From Porphyra umbilicalis (lineage: Eukaryota > Rhodophyta > Bangiophyceae > Bangiales > Bangiaceae), in NCBI GenBank assembly GCA_002049455.2, contig KV919047.1, positions 52,526-102,849 on the forward strand: a DNA stretch of 50,324 nucleotides. Reading direction: 5' to 3'. The notes beneath the pieces are model-generated. The model made no database searches. It saw only the letters and a program-made list of their open reading frames with translations, and was not told the DNA's origin. A program made the translations under genes and the position numbers. Of this stretch, positions 1-11,839 are shown in pieces (within the stretch, counting starts at the first letter, position 1; every line of letters begins with the position of its first letter).

Positions 1-390
1 TCTATGGGTCACCGACACGCCGAAAACGCTTAGCGCAACAGGATTAGCATCCCGGCGCGTCTGTCGATTGCGACGAAGAACGTCTTCCGCGGCGGACATC
101 GCCGCGGGAAGCGTCCTTCCGTAAAGGAGCAGGACCGCCCTGGAATGGCATTTTCCCGACGTATCTTACTTCACGGGCCGGTGGGGGCCAAAGATCTCTG
201 AGGAGCAGGCATGTTATCGCTCGTAAAAGGTGGCAAAAGCGCACCCTTCCGCACAAACACCATGAGCGGCCCCGTAAGCAGATCTTCCACGTCAAATCCA
301 AATGAACCCGCACAGACCGTCGCGACACGCACCCGAAGGATGCCTGGGACGGCCCGGAAGGGCTTCGGACTGTGACGAGAAGCGCTGTGA
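1..390. other. Unassigned left flank
   Basis: No gene is recognisable here. The sequence is of mixed composition and does not match the tandem unit that begins at about 391. The window starts in the middle of this stretch, so it may be the edge of something larger. Confidence 0.5.
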
Positions 391-1317
391 GAAGGTGTTT
401 CCTGCATGATTCTGACCCCAACCTGGGGAACAGTCTGCCATGCAAGGAAATCATGGCGGAAACGTTCTCTAGGCAAGGAACAAAATCATGGAGGAAAGGG
501 GTTTCCGTCACGATTCTGACTTGGTGGGATGGTGCTGCGACCAAGTCCCCAAAGTGCCCCATACGGGTCATTTGCAAGGGGTGGTCAAACTGCACGCGTC
601 CCCCAAAAGCGGCGTGCGCGCCCCCAGAGGGGGGGGCTCGTTTCGCCTGCTCTCCACGACCTTGCCCAGCTGCCGGGGCACCCCGTGGGGTGCCTGGGTC
701 GGCCAGGGTCTGGTGAGAAGGATCGTCAAAACCATGACGGAAAGGTGTTTCCTGCATGATTCTGACCCCGACCTGGGGAACGGTCTGCCATGCAAGGAAA
801 TCATGGCGGAAACGTTCTCTAGGCAAGGAACAAAATCATGGAGGAAAGGGGTTTCCGTCACGATTCTGACTTGGTGGGATGGTGCTGCGACCAAGTCCCC
901 AAAGTGCCCCATACGGGTCATTTGCAAGGGGTGGTCAAACTGCACGCGTCCCCCAAAAGCGGCGTGCGCGCCCCCAGAGGGGGGGGGCTCGTTTCGCCTG
1001 CTCTCCACGACCTTGCCCAGCTGCCGGGGCACCCCGTGGGGTGCCTGGGTCGGCCAGGGTCTGGTCTGAGAAGGATCGTCAAAACCATGACGGAAAGGTG
1101 TTTCCTGCATGATTCTGACCCCGACCTGGGGAACGGTCTGCCATGCAAGGAAATCATGGCGGAAACGTTCTCTAGGCAAGGAACAAAATCATGGAGGAAA
1201 GGGGTTTCCGTCACGATTCTGACTTGGTGGGATGGTGCTGCGACCAAGTCCCCAAAGTGCCCCATACGGGTCATTTGCAAGGGGTGGTCAAACTGCACGC
1301 GTCCCCCAAAAGCGGCG
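391..1317 (+). repeat. 350-bp tandem repeat, about 2.6 copies
   Basis: The same block recurs at spacings of 350 and 353 bp: GGTGTTTCCTGCATG starts at 394, 744 and 1097, and ATGGAGGAAAGGGG starts at 488, 838 and 1191. Copies are nearly identical. They differ mainly in the length of a G run (near 630 and 980) and by a 2-bp insertion near 1065. The third copy stops at about 1317, where unrelated sequence begins. Open frames on both strands inside the block are shadows of the repetition. The unit is not related in sequence to the 345-bp satellite downstream, although the period is almost the same. Confidence 0.93.
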
Positions 1318-1328
1318 AGCCCCGCTTT

Positions 1329-3640
1329 TCCGTCTTTCTTGCGGCGCTCGTGACCTGCTTGCTGCGCTCTTGGGTGCTACCGCTGCCTCTCAACCGCTTC
1401 TCGTTGTACCACGTGGGCGGCGTCATGGTGTCCGCAGCCGTGCGTGCCGCGGCCGCGCGGTCTTGGACCCAGTTGCTGCGCTTTGTCGGCCCAGGGCGCA
1501 CGGGTCCCGTTTCCCTGGCACGGCTGGAGCAGATATTAGGCATGATTGAGCTCTTCTCCAACAACAACACCAACTTCAACTTTCACGTACAAGTGTCGGG
1601 CTACGACACCACGGGCAAGATCTTCTGGCTGCCGGTGCTTGAGGACCAGAAGGTGGTGGACAGCGCTCCCGCGACGCAAGTGATGAGCATGTTGTACCGC
1701 TACATCGAGAGCGCCGACGGCACGATCGCGGCGTCTGGCTCTCTTCTGGCGCTCAAGCCGAGGTCAGCGGCTGCCTGTGTCGTCAGCGATCCGCTTGACA
1801 TCGGTCATCTGCCGCCCACCTTGGGCGACGAGCTGGTCGTGTCTGCGAGCCAAGGGGCGGGGGGCGAAGAAGCAGGGGGCGGAGGACGCGCGAGTGGCAA
1901 GCTGTGGAGTGCGTGAGCGGGGCATGGCGAGGGCTCGACTGGGGAGGCCATTGGTAGGGGTGAGGCCACAGCAGGCGGCGCCGAGCGCCTCCCCAACGGT
2001 GTCCCCAGCAGCGTCGGCACCGCAGCACCGGCGACAACTTCTCAAGCCGCGTCCGACGAACTTGCTGGAGCTCAAGCTGCTGCGGCAGCGATTCTGCTGG
2101 CTGATGAGGACGCAGACGATGCCGATGGCGAGGTCGGGGGAGGTGGGGTGCTCGGCCTGACCCTGGGAAGTAGAGTGGTTGCGATGGGTGATGGTATTAT
2201 TGTGTGGGGTGGTGGTGTGAATATGGGCAGTGGCGGCGTGGTTGTGGGGGGAGGTGGTGTCGTGGTGGGCGGCGGTGCCTCGTCAAGTGAAGGCTCCCCA
2301 CCTCCTGCCACGGATGGCGCCCCACATTCTACTGGATCTGTCGATGGCGGCAACAACGTCAAGGAGGACGACTCGGGCAACTCCAGCAGCTCGTCAGGCT
2401 ACTTGCTGGAGGGAGAGCCGAGCGCTATGCGACGCGCTGGTGGCAAGTCTCAGCGGAAGAAAGTCAGCGGCCGGCTCCACAAGCGGCTGCGTTGGCAGCG
2501 CCTGGCCCCCGTGATGCACTACGCTCCGGCCATTCACATCCCCAAGTCCGATGCAAAGGAGTTGCTTCGCGTCATGCTGGGCGCCTCTACGAATCCTCTG
2601 ACGCGTCTTCGTAGTGCGCTTGTCAAGAGCAACGCGGCCGTAACGGGCATGATGTCCACAAGGCCGCTGCGGCTCTGCTTGCCCTGGTGGCCGCGGCAGG
2701 CTAACAAGGACGCACCGTGGACACTGGGGGTGGTCGTAGACAAGGACCTTATCTCGTCGGCGTGCTCCAAGGAGTCGTCCACGATCAAGACTAGTACGGT
2801 TACGGCCGTCCTGTCGAAGAGCACCCTCATGCGCGAAGCGACAGTCACCCAGCGGCTAGCCGAGTTCCTTCTCCTCGCTGACGAGTCGCCGGTGACGCGT
2901 GCGTCGATGACGAATTACATCTCCGGGTTCGCACAGTCGGCGCGGATGGAGGGTAAGGCGCGCACGCCCGTGCTCGAGGTCTTGCGCGGACTGCGGACGG
3001 CTCCGCACATTGTTCCGTCGCTGGCGACGCTGGCATCCTTACAAGCGGCTCCGAGGCGAACCGGCGAGACAATCTCGTCTCGGCCCCTCCGCCCTCCCAG
3101 CTTTGTGCCACTCGGGTCTCCGCGGCCAAGAAATCAGACCCGCCTGGCACCCGAGGAGCTGCCCGCCCAGTTGCCCCCCAACCACCCCACTGCTGTGCGC
3201 GCCGCTCTCGCGGCTGCCACGGGGACGGCCACCCCCGCGACTACCGGAAAGGCTACTTCGGACAGCGTGTCGATTTGGGCGGCGCTGCTGGCACGTGCAG
3301 CGGGCGCAGCTGCTGAGAAGACAACACCAAGTGGTACAACTGGAAGTGTACGAGCTGCTGCTCGTTCGGCGCCGCCCAAGTCGTCAACGTCGAAACCTGC
3401 TGCTCCACCGTTGCGTGCCTCATCGACAAGTGCGTCTCCAACCGTTATCCGACAACTAGCTCCTGCGCAGACTACAGCTTTCCTACAATGCCAAGTACAC
3501 CACCATTTGCGACGCCTCGTGGTCATCCGGAACGTTCAGCTGCATCTGGTACAGTTGCAAGAAAACCGGCGTCACCCCTCCCTGCTCCTCAGTCGACTGG
3601 GTCTTTAAAAAGTGCGTCTCCAGTCGGTTCACGACCGCTA
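1329..3640 (+). pseudogene. Broken gene of unknown function with duplicated Cys-rich C-terminus
   Basis: One plus-strand frame runs from the end of the 350-bp repeat to about 3175. It is interrupted only by a TGA at 1914-1916. It reads like protein: a mixed N-terminal region (about 1500-1800), a Gly/Ser/acidic linker (2050-2400) and a basic segment from about 2430. At the C6 run 3174-3179 the plausible frame shifts by minus one to a Cys-rich segment. That segment carries another TGA at 3314 and shifts again near 3460-3490. It contains two related modules: CSTVACLIDKCVSNRY (3401-3448) and CSSVDWVFKKCVSSRF (3583-3630). The reading ends in the 345-bp satellite. I do not recognise the family; a mobile-element protein or an extracellular Cys-rich protein are both possible. 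Joining all parts into one gene is inference. Confidence 0.4.
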
Positions 3641-6600
3641 CGCCGCGCCATCGCGCGGCGTGCAGAGCCCCGGGGGAGCCACTGGAGCCGCAAACAGCTG
3701 CGATAGTTTGCGATAGTTTGCGATAGTTGGTAATAATTGGGATGGCAGTGCCCCGAGGCGGGCCACCTTCCCCGCCCGCCTGTGCCATGCGCGAGCACCC
3801 GCGCGGCTGCCCTTCACGCGGCAGAGCCGGCATTGACACCTCTGACGCCCTGGATGTACGTATGACATTCTGCCGCCGGTGGGGCGTGCCATGCATGGCG
3901 TGCCAGTGCGATAAGGGACAGCACCAACTTGCTCCCGCGCGGCGCACGACGGCTGCAAACGTATTGCTGCATCCCCAAGAGACATTCCCGCGCGATGGCG
4001 CGGCGTGCAGAGCCCCGGGGGAGCCACTGGAGCCGCAAACAGCTGCGATAGTTTGCGATAGTTTGCGATAGTTGGTAATAATTGGGATGGCAGTGCCCCG
4101 AGGCGGGCCACCTTCCCCGCCCGCCTGTGCCATGCGCGAGCACCCGCGCGGCTGCCCTCACGCGGCAGAGCCGGCATTGACACCTCTGACGCCCTGGATG
4201 TACGTATGACATTCTGCCGCCGGTGGGGCGTGCCATGCATGGCGTGCCAGTGCGATAAGGGACAGCACCAACTTGCTCCCGCGCGGCGCACGACGGCTGC
4301 AAACGTATTGCTGCATCCCCAAGAGACATCCCCGCGCGATGGCGCGGCGTGCAGAGCCCCGGGGGAGCCACTGGAGCCGCAAACAGCTGCGATAGTTTGC
4401 GATAGTTTGCGATAGTTGGTAATAATTGGGATGGCAGTGCCCCGAGGCGGGCCACCTTCCCCGCCCGCCTGTGCCATGCGCGAGCACCCGCGCGGCTGCC
4501 CGACACGCGGCAGAGCCGGCATTGACACCTCTGACGCCCTGGATGTACGTATGGCATTCTGCCGCCGGTGGGGCGTGCCATGCATGGCGTGCCAGTGCGA
4601 TAAGGGACAGCACCAACTTGCTCCCGCGCGGCGCACGACGGCTGCAAACGTATTGCTGCATCCCCAAGAGACATTCCCGCGCCATGGCGCGGCGTGCAGA
4701 GCCCCGGGGGAGCCACTGGAGCCGCAAACAGCTGCGATAGTTTGCGATAGTTTGCGATAGTTGGTAATAATTGGGATGGCAGTGCCCCGAGGCGGGCCAC
4801 CTTCCCCGCCCGCCTGTGCCATGCGCGAGAACCCGCGCGGCTGCCCGACACGCGGCAGAGCCGGCATTGACACCTCTGACGCCCTGGATGTACGTATGAC
4901 ATTCTGCCGCCGGTGGGGCGTGCCATGCATGGCGTGCCAGTGCGATAAGGGACAGCACCAACTTGCTCCCGCGCGGCGCACGACGGCTGCAAACGTATTG
5001 CTGCATCCCCAAGAGACATTCCCGCGCCATGGCGCGGCGTGCAGAGCCCCGGGGGAGCCACTGGAGCCGCAAACAGCTGCGATAGTTTGCGATAGTTTGC
5101 GATAGTTGGTAATAATTGGGATGGCAGTGCCCCGAGGCGGGCCACCTTCCCCGCCCGCTTGTGCCATGCGCGAGCACCCGCGCGGCTGCCCGACACGCGG
5201 CAGAGCCGGCATTGACACCTCTGACGCCCTGGATGTACGTATGACATTCTGCCGCCGGTGGGGCGTGCCATGCATGGCGTGCCTGTGCGATAAGGGACAG
5301 CACCAACTTGCTCCAGCGCGGCGCACGACGGCTGCAAACGTATTGCTGCATCCCCAAGAGACATCCCCGCGCGATGGCGCGGCGTGCAGAGCCCCGGGGG
5401 AGCCACTGGAGCCGCAAACAGCTGCGATAGTTTGCGATAGTTTGCGATAGTTGGTAATAATTGGGATGGCAGTGCCCCGAGGCGGGCCACCTTCCCCGCC
5501 CGCCTGTGCCATGCGCGAGCACCCGCGCGGCTGCCCTTCACGCGCAGAGCCGGCATTGACACCTCTGACGCCCTGGATGTACGTATGACATTCTGCCGCC
5601 GGTGGGGCGTGCCATGCATGGCGTGCCAGAGCGATAAGGGACAGCACCAACTTGCTCCCGCGCGGCGCACGACGGCTGCAAACGTATTGCTGCATCCCCA
5701 AGAGACATTCCCGCGCCATGGCGCGGCGTGCAGAGCCCCGGGGGAGCCACTGGAGCCGCAAACAGCTGCGATAGTTTGCGATAGTTTGCGATAGTTGGTA
5801 ATAATTGGGATGGCAGTGCCCCGAGGCGGGCCACCTTCCCCGCCCGCTTGTGCCATGCGCGAGCACCCGCGCGGCTGCCCGACACGCGGCAGAGCCGGCA
5901 TTGACACCTCTGACGCCCTGGATGTACGTATGACATTCTGCCGCCGGTGGGGCGTGCCATGCATGGCGTGCCTGTGCGATAAGGGACAGCACCAACTTGC
6001 TCCAGCGCGGCGCACGACGGCTGCAAACGTATTGCTGCATCCCCAAGAGACATTCCCGCGCCATGGCGCGGCGTGCAGAGCCCCGGGGGAGCCACTGGAG
6101 CCGCAAACAGCTGCGATAGTTTGCGATAGTTTGCGATAGTTGGTAATAATTGGGATGGCAGTGCCCCGAGGCGGGCCACCTTCCCCGCCCGCCTGTGCCA
6201 TGCGCGAGCACCCGCGCGGCTGCCCTTCACGCGGCAGAGCCGGCATTGACACCTCTGACGCCCTGGATGTACGTATGACATTCTGCCGCCGGTGGGGCGT
6301 GCCATGCATGGCGTGCCAGAGCGATAAGGGACAGCACCAACTTGCTCCCGCGCGGCGCACGACGGCTGCAAACGTATTGCTGCATCCCCAAGAGACATTC
6401 CCGCGCGATGGCGCGGCGTGCAGAGCCCCGGGGGAGCCACTGGAGCCGCAAACAGCTGCGATAGTTTGCGATAGTTTGCGATAGTTGGTAATAATTGGGA
6501 TGGCAGTGCCCCGAGGCGGGCCACCTTCCCCGCCCGCCTGTGCCATGCGCGAGCACCCGCGCAGCTGCCCGACACGCGGCAGAGCCGGCATTGACACCTC

Positions 6601-9600
6601 TGACGCCCTGGATGTACTTATGGCATTCTGCCGCCGGTGGGGCGTGCCATGCATGGCGTGCCAGTGCGATAAGGGACAGCACCAACTTGCTCCCGCGCGG
6701 CGCACGACGGCTGCAAGCGTATTGCTGCATCCCCAAGAGACATTCCCGCGCGATGGCGCGGCGTGCAGAGCCCCGGGGGAGCCACTGGAGCCGCAAACAG
6801 CTGCGATAGTTTGCGATAGTTTGCGATAGTTGGTAATAATTGGGATGGCAGTGCCCCGAGGCGGGCCACCTTCCCCGCCCGCCTGTGCCATGCGCGAGCA
6901 CCCGCGCGGCTGCCCTTCACGCGGCAGAGCCGGCATTGACACCTCTGACGCCCTGGATGTACGTATGACATTCTGCCGCCGGTGGGGCGTGCCATGCATG
7001 GCGTGCCAGAGCGATAAGGGACAGCACCAACTTGCTCCCGCGCGGCGCACGACGGCTGCAAACGTATTGCTGCATCCCCAAGAGACATTCCCGCGCGATG
7101 GCGTGGCGTGCAGAGCCCCGGGGGAGCCACTGGAGCCGCAAACAGCTGCGATAGTTTGCGATAGTTTGCGATAGTTGGTAATAATTGGGATGGCAGTGCC
7201 CCGAGGCGGGCCACCTTCCCCGCCGGCCTGTGCCATGCGCGAGCACCCGCGCAGCTGCCCGACACGCGGCAGAGCCGGCATTGACACCTCTGACGCCCTG
7301 GATGTACTTATGGCATTCTGCCGCCGGTGGGGCGTGCCATGCATGGCGTGCCAGTGCGATAAGGGACAGCACCAACTTGCTCCCGCGCGGCGCACGACGG
7401 CTGCAAGCGTATTGCTGCATCCCCAAGAGACATTCCCGCGCGATGGCGCGGCGTGCAGAGCCCCGGGGGAGCCACTGGAGCCGCAAACAGCTGCGATAGT
7501 TTGCGATAGTTTGCGATAGTTGGTAATAATTGGGATGGCAGTGCCCCGAGGCGGGCCACCTTCCCCGCCCGCCTGTGCCATGCGCGAGCACCCGCGCAGC
7601 TGCCCGACACGCGGCAGAGCCGGCATTGACACCTCTGACGCCCTGGATGTACTTATGGCATTCTGCCGCCGGTGGGGCGTGCCATGCATGGCGTGCCAGT
7701 GCGATAAGGGACAGCACCAACTTGCTCCCGCGCGGCGCACGACGGCTGCAAGCGTATTCTGCATCCCCAAAAGACATTCCCGCGCGATGGCGCGGCGTGC
7801 AGAGCCCCGGGGGAGCCACTGGAGCCGCAAACAGCTGCGATAGTTTGCGATAGTTTGCGATAGTTGGTAATAATTGGGATGGCAGTGCCCCGAGGCGGGC
7901 CACCTTCCCCGCCCGCCTGTGCCATGCGCGAGCACCCGCGCGGCTGCCCGACACGCGGCAGAGCCGGCATTGACACCTCTGACGCCCTGGATGTACGTAT
8001 GACATTCTGCCGCCGGTGGGGCGTGCCATGCATGGCGTGCCAGTGCGATAAGGGACAGCACCAACTTGCTCCCGCGCGGCGCACGACGGCTGCAAACGTA
8101 TTGCTGCATCCCCAAGAGACATTCCCGCGCCATGGCGCGGCGTGCAGAGCCCCGGGGGAGCCACTGGAGCCGCAAACAGCTGCGATAGTTTGCGATAGTT
8201 TGCGATAGTTGGTAATAATTGGGATGGCAGTGCCCCGAGGCGGGCCACCTTCCCCGCCCGCCTGTGCCATGCGCGAGCACCCGCGCGGCTGCCCGACACG
8301 CGGCAGAGCCGGCATTGACACCTCTGACGCCCTGGATGTACGTATGACATTCTGCCGCCGGTGGGGCGTGCCATGCATGGCGTGCCAGTGCGATAAGGGA
8401 CAGCACCAACTTGCTCCCGCGCGGCGCACGACGGCTGCAAACGTATTGCTGCATCCCCAAGAGACATTCCCGCGCCATGGCGCGGCGTGCAGAGCCCCGG
8501 GGGAGCCACTGGAGCCGCAAACAGCTGCGATAGTTTGCGATAGTTTGCGATAGTTGGTAATAATTGGGATGGCAGTGCCCCGAGGCGGGCCACCTTCCCC
8601 GCCCGCCTGTGCCATGCGCGAGCACCCGCGCGGCTGCCCGACACGCGGCAGAGCCGGCATTGACACCTCTGACGCCCTGGATGTACGTATGACATTCTGC
8701 CGCCGGTGGGGCGTGCCATGCATGGCGTGCCAGTGCGATAAGGGACAGCACCAACTTGCTCCCGCGCGGCGCACGACGGCTGCAAACGTATTGCTGCATC
8801 CCCAAGAGACATTCCCGCGCGATGGCGCGGCGTGCAGAGCCCGGGGGAGCCACTGGAGCCGCAAACAGCTGCGATAGTTTGCGATAGTTTGCGATAGTTG
8901 GTAATAATTGGGATGGCAGTGCCCCGAGGCGGGCCACCTTCCCCGCCCGCCTGTGCCATGCGCGAGCACCCGCGCGGCTGCCCTCACGCGGCAGAGCCGG
9001 CATTGACACCTCTGACGCCCTGGATGTACGTATGACATTCTGCCGCCGGTGGGGCGTGCCATGCATGGCGTGCCAGTGCGATAAGGGACAGCACCAACTT
9101 GCTCCCGCGCGGCGCACGACGGCTGCAAACGTATTGCTGCATCCCCAAGAGACATTCCCGCGCGATGGCGCGGCGTGCAGAGCCCCGGGGGAGCCACTGG
9201 AGCCGCAAACAGCTGCGATAGTTTGCGATAGTTTGCGATAGTTGGTAATAATTGGGATGGCAGTGCCCCGAGGCGGGCCACCTTCCCCGCCCGCCTGTGC
9301 CATGCGCGAGCACCCGCGCGGCTGCCCGACACGCGGCAGAGCCGGCATTGACACCTCTGACGCCCTGGATGTACGTATGACATTCTGCCGCCGGTGGGGC
9401 GTGCCATGCATGGCGTGCCAGTGCGATAAGGGACAGCACCAACTTGCTCCCGCGCGGCGCACGACGGCTGCAAACGTATTGCTGCATCCCCAAGAGACAT
9501 TCCCGCGCGATGGCGCGGCGTGCAGAGCCCCGGGGGAGCCACTGGAGCCGCAAACAGCTGCGATAGTTTGCGATAGTTTGCGATAGTTGGTAATAATTGG

Positions 9601-10973
9601 GATGGCAGTGCCCCGAGGCGGGCCACCTTCCCCGCCCGCCTGTGCCATGCGCGAGCACCCGCGCGGCTGCCCGACACGCGGCAGAGCCGGCATTGACACC
9701 TCTGACGCCCTGGATGTACGTATGACATTCTGCCGCCGGTGGGGCGTGCCATGCATGGCGTGCCAGTGCGATAAGGGACAGCACCAACTTGCTCCCGCGC
9801 GGCGCACGACGGCTGCAAACGTATTGCTGCATCCCCAAGAGACATTCCCGCGCGATGGCGCGGCGTGCAGAGCCCCGGGGGAGCCACTGGAGCCGCAAAC
9901 AGCTGCGATAGTTTGCGATAGTTTGCGATAGTTGGTAATAATTGGGATGGCAGTGCCCCGAGGCGGGCCACCTTCCCCGCCCGCCTGTGCCATGCGCGAG
10001 CACCCGCGCGGCTGCCCGACACGCGGCAGAGCCGGCATTGACACCTCTGACGCCCTGGATGTACGTATGACATTCTGCCGCCGGTGGGGCGTGCCATGCA
10101 TGGCGTGCCAGTGCGATAAGGGACAGCACCAACTTGCTCCCGCGCGGCGCACGACGGCTGCAAACGTATTGCTGCATCCCCAAGAGACATTCCCGCGCGA
10201 TGGCGCGGCGTGCAGAGCCCCGGGGGAGCCACTGGAGCCGCAAACAGCTGCGATAGTTTGCGATAGTTTGCGATAGTTGGTAATAATTGGGATGGCAGTG
10301 CCCCGAGGCGGGCCACCTTCCCCGCCCGCCTGTGCCATGCGCGAGCACCCGCGCGGCTGCCCGACACGCGGCAGAGCCGGCATTGACACCTCTGACGCCC
10401 TGGATGTACGTATGACATTCTGCCGCCGGTGGGGCGTGCCATGCATGGCGTGCCAGTGCGATAAGGGACAGCACCAACTGCTCCCGCGCGGCGCGCGACG
10501 GCTGCAAACGTATTGCTGCATCCCTCAGAGACACTCGCGCGCGATGGCGCGGCGTGTAGAGCCCCGGGGGAGCCACTGGAGCCGCAAACAGCTGCGATAC
10601 TTTGCGATAGTTTGCGATAGTTGGTAATAATTGGGATGGAAATGCCCCGAGGCGGGCCACCTTCCCCGCCCGCCTGTGCCATGCGAGAGCACCCGCGCGG
10701 CTGCCCTACACGCGACAGAGCCGGCATTGACACCTCTGACGCGCTGGATGTACGTATGACATTCTGCCGCCGGTGGGGCGTGCTATCCATGGCGTGCCAG
10801 TGCGGTAAGGGACAGCACCAACTTGCTCCCGCGCGGCGCACGACGGCTGCAAACGTATTGCTGCATCCCCAAGAGACATTCGCGCGCGATGGCGCGGCGT
10901 GCAGAGCCCCGGGGGAGCCACTGGAGCCGCAAACAGCTGCGATAGTTTGCGATAGTTTGCGATAGTTGGTAAT
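3640..10973 (+). repeat. 345-bp satellite array, about 21 units
   Basis: A 345-bp unit is repeated head to tail. The start GGTAATAATTGGGATGGC recurs near 3730, 4073, 4418, 4763 and so on to 10623; twenty periods lose only about six bases in total. Each unit ends with a threefold 10-bp subrepeat (GCGATAGTTT). Identity is very high. Variants (CAGAGCGATAAG or CCTGTGCGATAAG; GATGTACTTATGG) are shared between alternate units. The last two units (10277-10965) are the most diverged. Because 345 is divisible by three, each unit contains a plus-strand ORF of about 110 codons ending in TAG, and minus-strand frames stay open for thousands of bases. These are not evidence of genes. A (peri)centromeric, subtelomeric or other heterochromatic array is plausible but unproven. 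Confidence 0.97.
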
Positions 10974-11839
10974 ATTGCAGGATGCTTAGTTTTGGCCGAT
11001 CCGAACAGGTACACGAGTACATCGAACAATTATACAATTCGAAAGTCTATGAATGTTCACCATTCTGTGCCTGTGAGCGTCCTCTGAGATGTCGTTTGGA
11101 GGTCCCACAAATGGCGCTTGACTCATCGTGCTCGAGGATTGTCAAGCCTTCATGATTGTGCCTGAAGCCAAGCTATGTCAATCCAACAGCTGTCCTGTTT
11201 GTCGCTCTGTTCGTGGGAATGCAGTCCTTGTTTCCCCTCCTGATTTTTAACGCGAAGTCCCTGAGACGGAGCAAACGTGCTCTCTGGGGGCTGCATCTCG
11301 ATTCGGAGGGAGTCTGGGGCAAACTGGGGCGATAGCGACGCCGTCTGCGGAAAATTGATCGCATCTTGTCCGGATCCTGGCTGAGACGGAAGGAAACTGG
11401 CCGCAAACGCCGGGAGAAGCAGGGCATTGGGGCCAGTCCCGAGCGCGTCTGGCTTAGACTGTCGCCTTCCATCACTCGCATCAGCTCAGATCCGACAACT
11501 TCTCCTGCCTCCCAAGTGGCCTCCTGCCTCATCAACGCCACTGTTGCCGCCCCACGTTCCCTCCCACCCTCCCCACTGCCGCACCTGCCCCTGCTTCTCT
11601 CGTCGTTTCCGTGCGATCATAGTGAATAGCGCCCAACTTCGACGCCTGCCTCATGCTCACAGTCCAGCCAAATGCTTTATCATATCACAGGGCGTACGAG
11701 CCGCGGCTTCACGCCCGCGGCTCCGCGCCTAGACAACCTGTACGCGTCCTAAAAATGAAGAGAAAGACCTCTGCACATATAGCCCGAAGGGCACCAAAAA
11801 AATCACAACGAGCACAACTCTGAGCGGCAGACGAATGCG

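Noticed and set aside
1914..3316. TGA as a sense or selenocysteine codon in the 1329-3640 gene
   Set aside because: All intact genes here use TGA as stop. The same region also has frame changes, so decay is the simpler reading.
3814..10521. A minus-strand open frame of 2,235 codons across the satellite
   Set aside because: It exists because the repeat length is a multiple of three and two minus frames lack stops. The protein changes frame identity at each one-base deletion between units and has no domain.
3640..10973. CRISPR array
   Set aside because: The units are contiguous and 345 bp long with no short-repeat and spacer alternation, and the surrounding genome is eukaryotic.
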